Shown here: in pieces, positions 3,398 through 5,033 of the stretch
Layout of the letters: each line of letters starts with the position of its first letter
Numbering within the stretch: the first letter of the stretch is position 1
Source of the DNA: DATKDU01 sp035512595
GTDB taxonomy: Bacteria > Planctomycetota > Planctomycetia > Pirellulales > Pirellulaceae
DNA length: 5,033 nt
Reading direction: 5' to 3'
Assembly: GCA_035512595.1 (NCBI GenBank)
Contig: DATKDU010000020.1
Coordinates: forward strand, 1-5,033
Program-made: the position numbers and the translations under genes
The notes under the pieces: generated by a model
What the model saw: the letters and a program-made list of their open reading frames with translations, nothing else
What the model was told of the DNA's origin: nothing
Databases searched by the model: none

Positions 3398-4987
3398 ATG
3401 TCGAACACCTACCTCACCCTGAAACGCACCGAAAATCAGGCCCGCGGCATTGGCCAGTACGCGATCGACTTTCTCGCTGGCGGGCTGGGATTGCCGAGCG
3501 AAACGGTTCTGTCGCGCGTGGAGCAATTTCACCTCGATAGCATCGCCTGCGGCGTGGCGGCATTGGCGATCGGGGCCAATGCGCCGCGGGTGCTGCGGGA
3601 TGAGGCGCTGGAATATCGGTCGGCGGACGGTGCGGCAGGAGCGACGCTGCTGGGATCAAGGGTTCGTGTGTTTCCAGAGAAGGCGGTCCTGGCCAACAGC
3701 GCGGCCGTTCGAGAACTCGATGCCAACGGCACCAACTTCGGCTACAACCCGCGGACTGGCTATTGCCGCGGCGAGTTTGGGCACAATGATTTCTATCCGG
3801 TCGCGCTGGCGGCGGCTCAGCAGGCGGGTTGGGACGGCCGGCAAACGCTGCTGGCGATGCTCTGCCTGGATGAAATCCGCGGGCGGCTGGCCGAAGTGTT
3901 TGGACTCAAGGACCACAAGATCGACCACGTGCTGCACGGGGCGATTGCGTCTGCGGCCGTCTACGGCGCAGTGCTGGGCGCGACGGCGGAGCAGATCCAG
4001 TCGGCCATCGGCCTCACCGTCGCTCACTACGTTCCGTTCCGCGCGATCCGCCACGGGGAGCAGCTTTCCGATTCCAAGGGAGCGTCGGCGGCGATCAGTG
4101 CCGAGGTCGCGGTGACGAGCATGCGGCGGGCGATGCGCGGCTTCGTCGGCCCGGCGGACATCTTCCGCAACCCGCAGGCCGTGTTCTGCCTGTTCGAGCC
4201 GCCCCATCAGCCGCTGACGAGCCCGTTCGATCTGGAACTCGCCACCGGCGGCGACGACTTCGCCGTGATGGGGATGCACTTCAAGCTGGGGTTGTACGAG
4301 CATCAGTCGGCCGGGGCAATTGCGGGGCTGATCGATCTCCTCGAAAAGCATCCCGAGCTGCTGACCGACGAATCGACCATCGACCGCATTCGCATCACGA
4401 TCTACGAACCGGCCTATAGCATTATCGGAGACCCGCACAAACGAAATCCGACGACGCGGCAGAGTGCCGACCACTCGATGGTCTATATCATTGCCACGCT
4501 GCTGCGGAAAGCGATTCAGCTCAAGCAGGCCGGCTGGAAAGAGCTGATGCTCGTCCCGGCCGACTACGACGACGCGGCACTCTTCGATCCGCTGACGCGG
4601 CGGCTAATGGAGCGGATCGAGTTCGTTCACGGCGGGGCGGAATACGACGCCAAATACCCCGACGGCATACCGACGACGGTGGAAATCAGTAGGTCCCGTC
4701 TGCCGGACGGGACCTCCGCATCGCCGCAAGTTTCTGCTTCATCAGGTCCGGCCCGGCAGGCCGGACCTTCGTTGTCCAGTGGACTGGTCATGTACCCCGC
4801 AGGGCACGCCCGCAACACGAGCGGCAATCTGGACGACCTTTTGGCCCACAAGTTCCGCATGCTGGCCTCGCTCGGCGTCCGCGACGTCGATGCCCTCTAC
4901 CGCCGCTTCACGAACTTCGCGACGAAGACCGCCGACGAGATCCGCAACCTCTATGACTTCGAGATTCTGAATGTTCGGTCTGCTTAA
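3398..4987 (+). CDS. MmgE/PrpD family protein (2-methylcitrate dehydratase-like) with in-frame palindrome insertion
   Basis: A 529-residue member of the MmgE/PrpD superfamily, which includes 2-methylcitrate dehydratase and cis-aconitate decarboxylase. Family landmarks: an N-terminal helical segment (AIDFLAGGLGLPSE), the active-site strand VRELDANGTN with D108, GHND with H129, the AHYVPFRAIRHG region near 209-220 and DSKGASAAISA with K227. The C-terminal lid domain has TIDRIRITIYEPAY, the second-strand region GIPTTVEIS (423-431) and the motif LVMYPAGHARN (463-473). Between the last two, residues 432-457 are encoded exactly by a 78-bp inverted hairpin pair and disrupt a loop that is normally short. 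The substrate cannot be told from sequence. There is no clear ribosome binding site before ATG 3398, so the start is the least certain point. It overlaps truB by 17 bp. Confidence 0.88.
   Translation: MSNTYLTLKRTENQARGIGQYAIDFLAGGLGLPSETVLSRVEQFHLDSIACGVAALAIGANAPRVLRDEALEYRSADGAAGATLLGSRVRVFPEKAVLANSAAVRELDANGTNFGYNPRTGYCRGEFGHNDFYPVALAAAQQAGWDGRQTLLAMLCLDEIRGRLAEVFGLKDHKIDHVLHGAIASAAVYGAVLGATAEQIQSAIGLTVAHYVPFRAIRHGEQLSDSKGASAAISAEVAVTSMRRAMRGFVGPADIFRNPQAVFCLFEPPHQPLTSPFDLELATGGDDFAVMGMHFKLGLYEHQSAGAIAGLIDLLEKHPELLTDESTIDRIRITIYEPAYSIIGDPHKRNPTTRQSADHSMVYIIATLLRKAIQLKQAGWKELMLVPADYDDAALFDPLTRRLMERIEFVHGGAEYDAKYPDGIPTTVEISRSRLPDGTSASPQVSASSGPARQAGPSLSSGLVMYPAGHARNTSGNLDDLLAHKFRMLASLGVRDVDALYRRFTNFATKTADEIRNLYDFEILNVRSA
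4691..4768. repeat. REP/BIME-like inverted hairpin pair inside the MmgE/PrpD gene
   Basis: Two hairpins lie in opposite orientation. The first (4691-4715) has the 10-bp stem AGGTCCCGTC/GACGGGACCT and loop TGCCG. The second (4744-4768) has stem AGGTCCGGCC/GGCCGGACCT and loop CGGCA, the reverse complement of the first loop. They are separated by 28 bp. The unit is 78 bp, begins on a codon boundary and encodes 26 residues without a stop (RSRLPDGT, then SGPARQAGP). The layout is that of bacterial REP doublets (BIMEs/REPINs), which are mobilised by REP-associated transposases encoded elsewhere. Confidence 0.85.
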
Positions 4988-5033
4988 CGTCCACAAGCCC
5001 TCCGGCATGACCAGCCGCGACGTGGTCAACCGC
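4971..5033 (+). CDS. truB: tRNA pseudouridine(55) synthase TruB, N-terminal fragment
   Basis: ATG at 4971 opens a frame that runs to the window edge: 21 residues starting MFGLLNVHKPSGMTSRDVV. The pattern GLLNxxKPxGMTSxDVV is the conserved N-terminal motif of TruB, which isomerises U55 to pseudouridine in the T-loop of most tRNAs in the cytoplasm. The catalytic aspartate lies further downstream, outside the window. The start lies inside the last codons of the MmgE/PrpD gene in another frame (overlap 4971-4987), with no strong ribosome binding site, so translation is probably coupled to the upstream gene. Confidence 0.93.
   Translation, partial: MFGLLNVHKPSGMTSRDVVNR

Noticed and set aside
3656..4474. 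272-codon minus-strand open frame opposite the MmgE/PrpD gene
   Set aside because: The plus-strand protein matches a known family throughout. The minus frame is rich in Arg, His and Asp with no domain, as expected of an antisense shadow.
4691..4768. Frameshift or pseudogene in the MmgE/PrpD gene
   Set aside because: The frame is open across the hairpins and returns at once to conserved family sequence (LVMYPAGHARN), so the gene is intact with an insertion.

Overview
The window most likely comes from a GC-rich planctomycete, probably of the Pirellulales/Rhodopirellula type. The clues are an integrase of a subfamily I associate with planctomycetes, a 70-bp repeat with TAACCCGAAGCGTAAGCG arms that I recall as abundant in those genomes, several other palindromic repeats, and an MmgE/PrpD-truB gene pair. 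This assignment rests on recall of families, not on a search.

Layout. Positions 1-139 are the end of an IS66-like insertion sequence, with the first 23 codons of its transposase gene reading leftward out of the window. The IS has cut a small minus-strand gene (231 to 136). Positions 232-385 are intergenic, with short tandem repeats and a possible minus-strand terminator. From 3121 down to 386 lies a minus-strand three-gene cassette: a tyrosine recombinase (3121-1886), a stand-alone TOPRIM primase-like protein (1882-1079, starting 3 bp after the integrase stop) and an unrecognised 202-residue protein (994-386). It looks like the integrase-proximal part of an integrative element whose far end lies left of the IS. 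Positions 3122-3397 form a divergent intergenic region holding 12-bp tandem repeats and the 70-bp terminal-inverted-repeat element. On the plus strand follow an MmgE/PrpD-family gene (3398-4987) and the start of truB (4971 onward), overlapping by 17 bp; these look like resident chromosomal genes.

The main theme is small palindromic DNA acting on coding sequence. (1) A 78-bp pair of inverted hairpins lies exactly in frame inside the MmgE/PrpD gene and adds 26 residues. Its two hairpins differ only by compensatory base-pair changes. (2) A 26-bp perfect palindrome, bracketed by an 8-bp direct repeat, supplies the present stop region of the TOPRIM gene. Removing the 40-bp unit in silico restores a reading frame ending in RGLRVVG, the same C-terminal peptide that ends the neighbouring integrase. 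(3) The 70-bp element lies just upstream of the MmgE/PrpD start. These are the parts of the window most worth following up.
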